Source: a virus
Virus record (IMG/VR): IMGVR_UViG_3300021964_000156
Location: 1-41,859 of that record
Reading direction: 5' to 3' (one strand)
Length of the DNA: 41,859 nt
Position 1 is the first letter of the stretch. Every line of letters starts with the position of its first letter. The position numbers and the translations under genes are program-made. The notes beneath the pieces were generated by a model. The model was not told the DNA's origin. It saw only the letters and a list, made by a program, of their open reading frames with translations, and did no database searches. Below are positions 7,238-14,882 of the stretch, piece after piece.

Positions 7238-8032
7238 TTAAGCATAAATTTTTTCATAAGTTTTCGAAAATATCTTAGCAATTTCTTCTTGCCCTTTACC
7301 GTTTGGGTGTCCATCAATCTTTGAAATCCTAAATTCTTCAATGTTTTCATTAATAATAGTGTCTAGATGATGACCTCCAATCACGTCAAAGAGTGGCCAT
7401 CCATAAAAATTTTCTACATCTAAATCATCATAATACATATGATTAAGAAAATTTTCTAGTTTTGGATATATTGTGTTTTTGATATAAGTAAAATCAAAGA
7501 AAGAAAATTGTATTGGTTTTACTCCTTGTGCAAAAATATATTTGATATTTCTTTTCTCGAGAAAATCTTTTAATATCCACATATGAAATAACGTGTCATC
7601 TAAGATTTCTCCAAAATCTAAATAATTTTCCATAATAATTTCTGATAACTCGTGTTGCAATTTATATTTTGGATTACGAGCTAATAATTTATCTTCTTGC
7701 TCTTGTGTTATCTTATTCTTTTTATCGCACATTGCAATAGGACAAAACTTACGTCCATAAAGATTAAATCTATCCCAACCAGACCATAACACTAAAACTA
7801 ATTTTACATTTGGATTTTCATTGACAGCATTAATGACTGATTGACATATGCGCTGATTTCCACTTCCACTAGTACCTAAATTTAAAACTTTATAATTATA
7901 TTGCTTACCAAAAATAGCAGGCCATTTATCCCAAGAAGTATCAAGATCCAGATGAAATATAGAAGTAAAATTAGGATCTGTAAAACTACATCCACCAGCA
8001 ATCATCAAAGGTTTCTTAGAAAACTTTAACAT
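7238..8032 (-). CDS. SGNH/GDSL-type hydrolase
   Basis: 264 aa from the ATG at 8032 (AAAGGA six bases upstream); a TTG five codons earlier is weaker. IAGGCSFTDP supplies the block I serine, NLGTSGSGNQRI gives glycine and asparagine blocks, LVLWSGWDRF is a conserved strand, and KIDGHPNGKGQEEIA near the C-terminus gives the catalytic D-x-x-H type block V (here D-G-H). The fold removes acyl or acetyl groups from sugars or lipids, or sometimes acts as an acyltransferase. Its start overlaps the 3' end of the carbamoyltransferase by 17 bases, so the two form a minus-strand pair inside the island. Substrate unknown; a glycan O-acyl group fits the context. Confidence 0.6.
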   Translation of the reverse strand: MLKFSKKPLMIAGGCSFTDPNFTSIFHLDLDTSWDKWPAIFGKQYNYKVLNLGTSGSGNQRICQSVINAVNENPNVKLVLVLWSGWDRFNLYGRKFCPIAMCDKKNKITQEQEDKLLARNPKYKLQHELSEIIMENYLDFGEILDDTLFHMWILKDFLEKRNIKYIFAQGVKPIQFSFFDFTYIKNTIYPKLENFLNHMYYDDLDVENFYGWPLFDVIGGHHLDTIINENIEEFRISKIDGHPNGKGQEEIAKIFSKTYEKIYA

Positions 8033-9323
8033 TATACATCCTTTCAAATTTAACAGCGTCTGTTAAATTATCAACCATTGGCTCACCTTTTATATTTAAA
8101 CTAGTGTTAAGTAACATAGGACATTTTGTTAAATCATACCATTCTTCTAAAATTTGCCGAAGAATCGATTTGCAGTCTTTTTTTACAATCTGAACTCTGG
8201 CCGTGCCATCAACGTGCGTAACAGAATCATAATCATGTCTTGCCTTTGCCACATATTGCATATACTCATTCATAGGACCAGAAAAATATGCATATGCGTG
8301 TTCCTCTAAAATTGCGGGGGCAAACGGTCTGAACTTTTGTCTTTTTTTAATTTCATTAACAGTGTCTTTAATAGCTCTACGAGGATCACCGATAAGACTA
8401 CGATTACCAAGGGCCCGAGGACCAAACTCAGCACGACCATGAGCCACACCACACACACCACGCTGAGAAATATATCGAGCAATTTCACGAGGATTGATGT
8501 CATTTTTTATTTCAGTTCCTAAGTATGGGTCGATCCACTTTACTTTCTTATCTATATAGGCTGCAGCAGCACCAAGACTCGATCCCGCATCTCCCGGATT
8601 AGGCATGATCCATATCTTTTCAAAAAGAGGATAAATCTTTGAATTGGCTACACAGTTAAGAGCTACACCACCGCCGTAACAAAGATACGATGAGTATGAT
8701 CGAGCTCTTTTCATAATCTTATAGATTTCATCTTCAATTATTTTTTGTGCACTCGCAGCTAGATCTTCGGGCTTTCCATCTAGTTCTATACCTCTATGAT
8801 AATATTCATATGGATCCAAATCATATAGAGGTTCACCAAACGCGGCCATGCCCATAGTAATATATTCATCTTCATTTGGCTTTAGACCACACGCCTTTGT
8901 AATAGCAGAATAGAATAATCCAAGTGACTTCGGATATTTTAATGACCAGACTTTTTTCTTTTCCCACCAAATACTGGCGGTATCCCATTCACCGATTGCA
9001 TCGATGACTACACATACCGGTTCTTCTGGCCACGGGCGGGTGTAGTACGCGCCCGCAGCATGCGACCAATGATGATGTACGTATGCATCATACTTTGGTC
9101 TGGACTTCCAAGACTGGCCAGCGTATAATCTTCGAGTATTTTTAAGAAATGGCTTTTCATAAAAGACAGTCGTGCCTTTCAGATCAAAGAGAGGAGATAA
9201 CTCCTTATCATTCTTTTTTCTGGTAAGACGCTCTGAATGAGATGCATATATAATATTACCATCGCTATCTATTGTAGCGATCGCAGCGTCATGAAAGCCG
9301 TGTGAGATACCAGTGATTAACAT
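8016..9323 (-). CDS. Carbamoyltransferase (NodU/CmcH/TobZ family), short form
   Basis: 435 aa from the ATG at 9323; a TTG at 9335 is in frame. ISHGFHDAAIATI and SERLTRKKND are the N-terminal family signatures, HHHWSHAAGAYY carries metal-binding histidines, and HGRAEFGPRALGNRSLIGDPR with FRPFAPAI is the C-terminal signature. These enzymes form carbamoyl-adenylate from carbamoyl phosphate and ATP and transfer the carbamoyl to a hydroxyl of a sugar or antibiotic. Family members I know are about 550-600 aa, so this one is shortened in the middle. It is paired with the SGNH gene and its start overlaps the divergent glycosyltransferase start by 11 bases. The acceptor is probably a glycan. Confidence 0.85.
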   Translation of the reverse strand: MLITGISHGFHDAAIATIDSDGNIIYASHSERLTRKKNDKELSPLFDLKGTTVFYEKPFLKNTRRLYAGQSWKSRPKYDAYVHHHWSHAAGAYYTRPWPEEPVCVVIDAIGEWDTASIWWEKKKVWSLKYPKSLGLFYSAITKACGLKPNEDEYITMGMAAFGEPLYDLDPYEYYHRGIELDGKPEDLAASAQKIIEDEIYKIMKRARSYSSYLCYGGGVALNCVANSKIYPLFEKIWIMPNPGDAGSSLGAAAAYIDKKVKWIDPYLGTEIKNDINPREIARYISQRGVCGVAHGRAEFGPRALGNRSLIGDPRRAIKDTVNEIKKRQKFRPFAPAILEEHAYAYFSGPMNEYMQYVAKARHDYDSVTHVDGTARVQIVKKDCKSILRQILEEWYDLTKCPMLLNTSLNIKGEPMVDNLTDAVKFERMYNVKVF

Positions 9324-9978
9324 ACTATGCGTCAAATGGGGAACAGCTTATTCATCAGAGTATGTTAATAAGTTACACTCGATGATTAGCCGGCACTTAC
9401 ATATTCCTTTTCAAATGTTCTGTCTTACCGATGATCCTCAAGGGATCATTAACGATATTACTTGTTTATCTATAATCGATGATAGATGGGAAAAATGGTG
9501 GAATAAAATTTCTCTTCTCAACGATCCAAGAATTCCAAAAAATACTTGTTTACTTTTTGATCTAGATGTGGTAATATATAATGATATTTCAAACTTAGCC
9601 TTAGAAGCAAATGATACTTTGACTATCGCAGAATCCTACTGGGTTGATCCTGTTCGAAACTTTAAGGGTTACAATCGAAATTTATCTTGTGATCTTAACT
9701 CTTCAATTATGATCTGGAGTCATACACCAGAAGTTAAGAAGATCTATGATTTCTTTGATAACAACCAAGAATATTTGGTAAACAACTATAAAGGCATTGA
9801 CAAAGTTTTTTACTATTACGAATTTGAAGAATTTGAAGTTAAGACTATTAGCAATGATTGGCTTCAATCATATCACCATACTGGATTTAACAAAGAAAAA
9901 GGATCTGTTCTTATTTTTAATCAAGGTATTAAACAGCATGAGATAGAAGATAAGTTGGTGCATGAACTATGGCATTAA
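9313..9978 (+). CDS. DxD glycosyltransferase, paralogue group A (GTG start)
   Basis: 221 aa. The start is GTG at 9313 (INILCVKWGTAYSSEYVNKL), chosen because this N-terminal motif is shared with the proteins at 6500 and 12908; the next ATG would remove it. CLLFDLDVVIYND carries the DxD motif. LNSSIMIWSH is shared in pattern with LNSSIISWKG of the 12908 protein, and both have KGIDKVFYYYEF / RGVDKYLYENF. So these two are closest relatives. The start overlaps the divergent carbamoyltransferase start by 11 bases, and the 3' end overlaps the methyltransferase by 10 bases. Sugar and acceptor unknown. Confidence 0.75.
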   Translation: MINILCVKWGTAYSSEYVNKLHSMISRHLHIPFQMFCLTDDPQGIINDITCLSIIDDRWEKWWNKISLLNDPRIPKNTCLLFDLDVVIYNDISNLALEANDTLTIAESYWVDPVRNFKGYNRNLSCDLNSSIMIWSHTPEVKKIYDFFDNNQEYLVNNYKGIDKVFYYYEFEEFEVKTISNDWLQSYHHTGFNKEKGSVLIFNQGIKQHEIEDKLVHELWH

Positions 9979-10589
9979 ATTTCGAAATACCGGTTGAATA
10001 CTTATATGAAATGCAAAGAAAACTTGACACCTTCGAAGATGTCAAAAGATATTCTGAAACATATTGCAAAACTCAAGTTGAAAGTAAACAACACTTAATT
10101 CGTTGTATGCATGAGCGTTTATACCTTCATCAAAATTATACGGTGTTTGTAATAGGAGCCTGGTACGGAACATTAATTGTTCCATATTTGCTTAATAACT
10201 TCAGAGTTAAGAAGCTCATTTTAAATGACATCGATACAAGTGTAAGAAGAATTCTTAAAAGCTACACAAAAAAGTTTACAGATAATTTTGAAATAACGCA
10301 CTATAATATGTTTGACACAAATGAATGGCATAGCCAATTAGGTGAAAACAATATTATCATTAATACGAGCTGCGAACACATGACAGATATGCATGAATTT
10401 CACGATAACTTTGCAGATGCCATTTATGCTTTACAATCAAATAATCACTTTGATCATCCTGAACACACGCACTGTGTAGCAGACTTAGAAGAATTTATCT
10501 TAAGAAGTGGATTATATTCTCTCTTCTTTGCAAATGAAATACCAATGAAAGAGTATAAGAGATTTACTCTCTTAGGAAAAAGAAGATGA
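9969..10589 (+). CDS. Class I SAM-dependent methyltransferase-like protein
   Basis: 206 aa. A hydrophobic strand and glycine-containing turn (FVIGAWYGTLIVPYLL, near residues 58-74) stands for the SAM-binding motif I. It is followed by KLILNDID, an acidic motif II, and by NIIINTSCEHMTDMHEF, which in related proteins forms motif IV. The fold is Rossmann methyltransferase. The gene overlaps both neighbours (10 bases with the glycosyltransferase before it, 4 bases ATGA with the one after), so it is inside the glycosyltransferase operon and could methylate the same glycan. No direct evidence of the acceptor. Confidence 0.6.
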   Translation: MALNFEIPVEYLYEMQRKLDTFEDVKRYSETYCKTQVESKQHLIRCMHERLYLHQNYTVFVIGAWYGTLIVPYLLNNFRVKKLILNDIDTSVRRILKSYTKKFTDNFEITHYNMFDTNEWHSQLGENNIIINTSCEHMTDMHEFHDNFADAIYALQSNNHFDHPEHTHCVADLEEFILRSGLYSLFFANEIPMKEYKRFTLLGKRR

Positions 10590-11449
10590 AAAGAATAATC
10601 TATAGCCTTTATATTGATATACCTTCTGAAAAGCTAGATGATCAGCCAGCTTATCGAGGTGACACGATATCAAAGTCAGAAAGAACAAAGATTGAATTAG
10701 CAAAGAATTATGATAAGCTAATACAGACAAAAAAGAGATATGCTAATCTTGTCGGAGCAGACTTTTTCATGTATGAGTATGATGACTATATTCCATACTA
10801 TAATGAAATGAAAAAGAAATATCCTCAAATTACAGACTACAATATCATTAATTTCTATAAAATTAAGTTGCTATATGATCTTCTCGATTATGATGAGATC
10901 TTGTATCTAGATTTTGATGTAGTTCCAATTACTAATGAAAACTTTTTTGAAGCTTGGAATCTAAGTGAAGGAATTGCAATTGCACACAATAATGATCATA
11001 TTCGTAGAAATAATAAGAAGAAACTAGATAATAGATCTCCTACAGCAAAACATTATAATTGCTCAGCTATGTTAATGGATAGAGGGCTTCCGCCATCAAA
11101 TCATGTCTATAATACAGGAATCATTGGAGCTAAATCTCGTCATTTAGAACAGCTCGATTATTTTTCTCAATTTCAATCAAATATAGATTTGATGGACTAT
11201 CTTGTGAATACTCCAGAAGAAGGAATGTTCCCAGAAAATATTTCAGCTGGCTTCGGATATGATAATGAAACGTTGTGGAGTTATAAGGTAGAAGAGACAA
11301 GCACACCTATGCAATGGCTTGATGAAAAGTGGCATTATTTCTTTGATAATGACTACATATTCAAAGACACTAAGTTTGTGCATGCTATTAATAAAAAATT
11401 TGATCATATATGGAAATACTGTGAAGAGAATAATATTCAGTATCTTTAG
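10586..11449 (+). CDS. DxD glycosyltransferase, paralogue group B
   Basis: 287 aa. MKRIIYSLYIDIP opens the protein; YDEILYLDFDVVPITNENFFEAW holds the DxD motif (DFD); NHVYNTGIIGA and KFVHAINKKFDHIW are further blocks, the last with a C-terminal His likely to touch the metal. All four blocks recur in the next gene, so the pair arose by tandem duplication. It begins by ATGA overlap with the methyltransferase. It resembles GT-A fold sugar transferases in general; I do not assign a CAZy family. Confidence 0.75.
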   Translation: MKRIIYSLYIDIPSEKLDDQPAYRGDTISKSERTKIELAKNYDKLIQTKKRYANLVGADFFMYEYDDYIPYYNEMKKKYPQITDYNIINFYKIKLLYDLLDYDEILYLDFDVVPITNENFFEAWNLSEGIAIAHNNDHIRRNNKKKLDNRSPTAKHYNCSAMLMDRGLPPSNHVYNTGIIGAKSRHLEQLDYFSQFQSNIDLMDYLVNTPEEGMFPENISAGFGYDNETLWSYKVEETSTPMQWLDEKWHYFFDNDYIFKDTKFVHAINKKFDHIWKYCEENNIQYL

Positions 11450-12203
11450 TCAGTTACCTACTCATGAAAGAGTGACTAACTATAGTTCAAATCAGTTTAA
11501 GAAATACTACGATCGTCTTTATGAAAGTAAAGATGAATATGCAAAGTTATGCTCAGCTGAATTCATGCTACTTTCTCCAAATGAAATGAGCTATATTGAT
11601 TTACAACATTATAAAATAATCATGATGGAAAAGTTTGCAGAAGAGTATGATGAAGTATTATACTTAGACTTTGACGTTATTCCTATGACAAACCAAAACT
11701 TCTTTGATGTTTTTGATTTAAATAAAATTTGTATACTAAATCAAAACACAAATCTTATTATCCAAAAAGAAATTGAGAATTATCAATATACCGAATGGCA
11801 AGGCGATTTATCTTCTAGTATTAGCAATTACAAAAAATATGTTATTCAAAAATTTCAAAGGGACGAATATCATCGATGTTCAAAAGCATTTGCAAAAAGA
11901 GAAATGCTATTTAAAGATGATATTATATCATATGATGAACACATTGTAAATACCGGAATTATTGCCGGCAATAAAAAATCTATATCTCTTCTTAAATACG
12001 AAGAAAGATTAGATAGCATGAAGTTGCTATCTAATCTTAATAATAATGAGATATTTTTTTCTTATCTTTTAGAAAGATATAACATTCCATTTACAAATAT
12101 TGGAGATGATTGGCATAGATTATATGATGAGTTGGATACTCATTTAGAAAATAGTTATATGGTTCATGTAATTAATAAACAGTTTGAGGATGTGTATGGT
12201 TAA
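11421..12203 (+). CDS. DxD glycosyltransferase, paralogue group B (GTG start)
   Basis: 260 aa from GTG at 11421 (KRIIFSIFSQLP), which lines up with MKRIIYSLYIDIP of the upstream paralogue. A longer frame from 11319 exists but is only overlap with the upstream gene in another phase. YDEVLYLDFDVIPMTNQNFFDVF holds the DxD motif; EHIVNTGIIAG and MVHVINKQFEDVYG match the paralogue. The start overlaps the upstream gene by 29 bases and its stop overlaps the next start by 8 bases, so translation is probably coupled. Function as for its paralogue; divergence in the middle suggests a different acceptor or sugar. Confidence 0.7.
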   Translation: MKRIIFSIFSQLPTHERVTNYSSNQFKKYYDRLYESKDEYAKLCSAEFMLLSPNEMSYIDLQHYKIIMMEKFAEEYDEVLYLDFDVIPMTNQNFFDVFDLNKICILNQNTNLIIQKEIENYQYTEWQGDLSSSISNYKKYVIQKFQRDEYHRCSKAFAKREMLFKDDIISYDEHIVNTGIIAGNKKSISLLKYEERLDSMKLLSNLNNNEIFFSYLLERYNIPFTNIGDDWHRLYDELDTHLENSYMVHVINKQFEDVYG

Positions 12204-12945
12204 AATCTTCTGTTTATATTTTGAAGGAAAATACACGCCTGACTACGTAGAGAAACTTTACAATTCTATAAAAAGAAATTGCAAAGTGCCTGTTCATTTT
12301 GTGTGTTACTCCGATACTCCTGTAAAGTGTGACGAGTTAATTTCACTTCCATCGAATACAAGCATTAAACAACATTGGTTTAAGATGCAGTTTTTCGATA
12401 AGAAATTTACTGGTGACGGTGAAATTATTGTAATGGATATTGATCAGGTGATTATTTCAGATATAACAGAAATGATATCATATCCTGTAAATGATAATGA
12501 ATTAGTATCTTATTGCAAGTGGTGGGGCGGTGATGACTTAAAAATTAACGGAGGTTGGTACAAGTTTAATGCTGGAAGTCTTCAAGCTGTATGGGAAAAA
12601 TTTATCAAAGATCCGGAAAAATGGCAATTACATTATTTTATTAATGGTACTGTTCACTATCGGTATTTTGGTGAGCAAAATTTTGTATATGACACTTGCG
12701 CAGAGAACGGTATTAGTGTTACAACTATGCCAGGAGAATGGGTAGCAAAATATACAGATGACTTCGATAACAATAATAAATTAAACAGACAGTATATTCA
12801 AGCATTTGATGAAATGTACATGTATTTAGGAGATGAATTCAATCCTAAAATTAAAATTGTTCACTTTGCAAATCCTAATAATACAATACACAAGCATATA
12901 AAAAACGATGACATTAGAAATAATTTGTGTAAAAACTGGTACTAA
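12196..12945 (+). CDS. DxD glycosyltransferase, diverged group A
   Basis: 249 aa from ATG 12196 (MVKIFCLYFEGKYTPDYVEKL), with GAGGA five bases upstream; in-frame TTG 12184 and ATG 12190 fit less well. The N-terminus keeps the x-I-x-C...KY..DYVEKL pattern of group A. IIVMDIDQVIISD gives DxD (DID), FNAGSLQAVW is a likely acceptor-side block, and KIKIVHFANPNNTIHKH gives a C-terminal metal-site His. It overlaps the preceding gene by 8 bases and the following by 38. Donor and acceptor unknown. Confidence 0.7.
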   Translation: MVKIFCLYFEGKYTPDYVEKLYNSIKRNCKVPVHFVCYSDTPVKCDELISLPSNTSIKQHWFKMQFFDKKFTGDGEIIVMDIDQVIISDITEMISYPVNDNELVSYCKWWGGDDLKINGGWYKFNAGSLQAVWEKFIKDPEKWQLHYFINGTVHYRYFGEQNFVYDTCAENGISVTTMPGEWVAKYTDDFDNNNKLNRQYIQAFDEMYMYLGDEFNPKIKIVHFANPNNTIHKHIKNDDIRNNLCKNWY

Positions 12946-13483
12946 GTACGATCAATGGTATGTTGATAATCTAAAGCATATGATTGACACATACTCTTGT
13001 TTAGAGTATGCTAAATTTCATGTAATTACTGAAGATCGTTATGATGATCACAGAGGCGTATTTAATAAATTATTAATGTTTGAAAAATTCACAAAGAATC
13101 AATATTTGTATTTTGATCTAGATGTAATAATTAAAGGTGACTGTAATCGATTCATATATGACAGTTTACATGTGTGTCATGCTTGGTGGAGAGATGCTTG
13201 GCATACACCTTTAAACTCATCTATCATTTCATGGAAAGGAGATGTATCTTATATACATGAAAAGTTTGCTGAAGATCCTAATTACAATATGGTAAAATAT
13301 TGGAGAGGCGTGGATAAGTATCTTTACGAAAATTTTCAGCCAAAGCGTTATTACTATGGATTCTGTTCATATCAGACTATAACAGAAGAACGACCGGAAT
13401 ACCCAGTCGTTCTTTTTAATCAGCGATATAAACATTTGAAAACTACTGGCTGGTGGAATAAATTTCAATTGCCGCACCAATAG
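12908..13483 (+). CDS. DxD glycosyltransferase, paralogue group A, last of the island
   Basis: 191 aa, the shortest of the group. MTLEIICVKTGTKYDQWYVDNL matches group A; YLYFDLDVIIKGD is the DxD block; LNSSIISWKGD and RGVDKYLYENF match the 9313 protein. It starts 38 bases inside the upstream gene and its 3' end overlaps the convergent 167-aa gene by 41 bases. The protein ends soon after VVLFNQRYKHLKTTGWW, close to the end of the 9313 protein (VLIFNQGIKQHEI), so it is not obviously truncated. Probably a small GT-A sugar transferase. Confidence 0.7.
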   Translation: MTLEIICVKTGTKYDQWYVDNLKHMIDTYSCLEYAKFHVITEDRYDDHRGVFNKLLMFEKFTKNQYLYFDLDVIIKGDCNRFIYDSLHVCHAWWRDAWHTPLNSSIISWKGDVSYIHEKFAEDPNYNMVKYWRGVDKYLYENFQPKRYYYGFCSYQTITEERPEYPVVLFNQRYKHLKTTGWWNKFQLPHQ

Positions 13484-13946
13484 CATGAACGAATGATGGA
13501 GCTTTTCTTAGTTTAGCTTTAAGTTCTCTATTATCAGATTTTCTTACTTGATCTAATTCAAATAGTGCTAGCTTTAAATTGAATAAGTCTTCTTTGTCTT
13601 TTTCTTCATCGTATTCTACAAAAACAGATTTGACAAGAGCTTCATATTTGTTTTTGCTTTGCTCTGTTAGAGCTTCTGCAATCAATCCGTCTCGTTTTGC
13701 AATTGCATAGACAACTTCTTCAAATACCTGTCTTTCTTTTCTAAAATGATTTACTGTATTTTCGTGTATTTCATCTAGAGAAATTAAGTCAAGTAGTTGC
13801 ATATAGTGTGGATGTTCTGGATTAAGTTCAATTCCATATGTGTGCAGATCTTGTTTTTTATCTTTCCAAGTCGTTTCAATAAATTTTTTTTCTTGATCTG
13901 TAAAACGCGCTGTCACAAATTTATAATCATCATTCTCAAAAAACAT
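13443..13946 (-). CDS. Hypothetical protein of the late block
   Basis: 167 aa, strongly charged and predicted mostly helical (for example NHFRKERQVFEEVVYAIAKRD and ELDQVRKSDNRELKAKLRKAP). No motif I recognise. It is the last minus-strand gene of the long late structural block, 9 bases after the 307-aa structural gene, and its 3' end overlaps the glycosyltransferase operon by 41 bases. Its position suggests expression with the structural genes. It could be a chaperone or minor component of the fibres; that is only context. Confidence 0.55.
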   Translation of the reverse strand: MFFENDDYKFVTARFTDQEKKFIETTWKDKKQDLHTYGIELNPEHPHYMQLLDLISLDEIHENTVNHFRKERQVFEEVVYAIAKRDGLIAEALTEQSKNKYEALVKSVFVEYDEEKDKEDLFNLKLALFELDQVRKSDNRELKAKLRKAPSFVHAIGAAIEIYSTSQ

Positions 13947-13955
13947 AATAATCCT

Positions 13956-14879
13956 TTAAGTCAAATTAATATTAAAAGCAGTATTAACTGTTGTCTCTGT
14001 TCCATTCGGAAATTCTTGTGCACGGTAATCATCTGTGTTTATTCGATTTGTTTGATAATTGCCAGTAACACCAGTTAAAAATGTATTGGTAAAAGTTCCA
14101 CGAGCACTTCCTGATCCACCATAGTTATATGAGATTCTATAACCAGTGTGATTTACAGCAGCCCATCTTACGTAGTTTTGCAATAGTGTGTTAAAGTTTG
14201 ATGTAGTATAAACTTGAAGATTATTGTCTGTACGAGCATATACTGGAGTGGTGTATGCAGAATCTGCACCATTGATTCTATGCAAATAATAATTTGCCAC
14301 TGTGGTAGTTTGCTCTAAAGTTTCTGGAATTCCACCAGCAGTATACGCACTTACATTTGCTTTTCTATCTCTAAAAACAATATCACCACTTACAGCAGTA
14401 GCACCACTAACAGAAGAACTTGTGCTAACAAAATATGTTCCACCTTGAGCTGTTCCAGTCGAACCAGATGAAAGAGAAGTGATAGCGGGTTCAATAAATG
14501 TATCGAGCATATCAGCAGCAGACATAGCTTGGAGATTGCCACTATTGTTGAATAATGGAAAAGCGACTCCTCCGGTGTCTGATGGTTGACTTACACTCGC
14601 AAGACTTTGTGAAATATGTGCATACGTATCTGTTGAAGTTGTAGGCTCTGCTGTTTCAGCTTCGGTAGCAAATCTATCTGCACGAGTAATAGCTGCTCCT
14701 GCGATTACGTAAGAATCTGTTAGAGATCCTAAGCTACCGCCGGACGAGACCCGTGATAATGTTACCGATGGATTAAGTGAGTAGAGGTAAATTGTTTTTG
14801 CTACAATCTGATCGATCATAGCAGATGTCATTTCTCTCAGGTTCCCACTTGACTCATATAGAGGAGTCCTGACTGCCAT
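13956..14879 (-). CDS. Virion structural protein (marine T4-like type)
   Basis: 307 aa. MAVRTPLYESSGNLREMTSAMIDQIV at the N-terminus and FPLFNNSGNLQAMSAADMLDTFI near residue 110 are two copies of one motif (P-L-[YF]-x2-SGNL-x2-M). I know the first form from structural proteins of T4-like marine phages. The remainder is Thr/Ser/Gly/Tyr-rich beta structure with little charge, and the C-terminal part includes SYNYGGSGSARGTF. It lies three bases after the repeat-rich fibre gene and is probably an appendage or fibre component. Exact place in the virion is unknown. Confidence 0.65.
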   Translation of the reverse strand: MAVRTPLYESSGNLREMTSAMIDQIVAKTIYLYSLNPSVTLSRVSSGGSLGSLTDSYVIAGAAITRADRFATEAETAEPTTSTDTYAHISQSLASVSQPSDTGGVAFPLFNNSGNLQAMSAADMLDTFIEPAITSLSSGSTGTAQGGTYFVSTSSSVSGATAVSGDIVFRDRKANVSAYTAGGIPETLEQTTTVANYYLHRINGADSAYTTPVYARTDNNLQVYTTSNFNTLLQNYVRWAAVNHTGYRISYNYGGSGSARGTFTNTFLTGVTGNYQTNRINTDDYRAQEFPNGTETTVNTAFNINLT

Positions 14880-14882
14880 AAT

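Noticed and set aside
8306-8522. Frames on both strands inside the carbamoyltransferase gene
   Set aside because: The main frame carries the C-terminal carbamoyltransferase signature here; the others are shadows.
11319-11420. Extended start of the second group B glycosyltransferase
   Set aside because: Likeness to its paralogue begins exactly at the GTG at 11421; the earlier part is out-of-phase overlap with the upstream gene.
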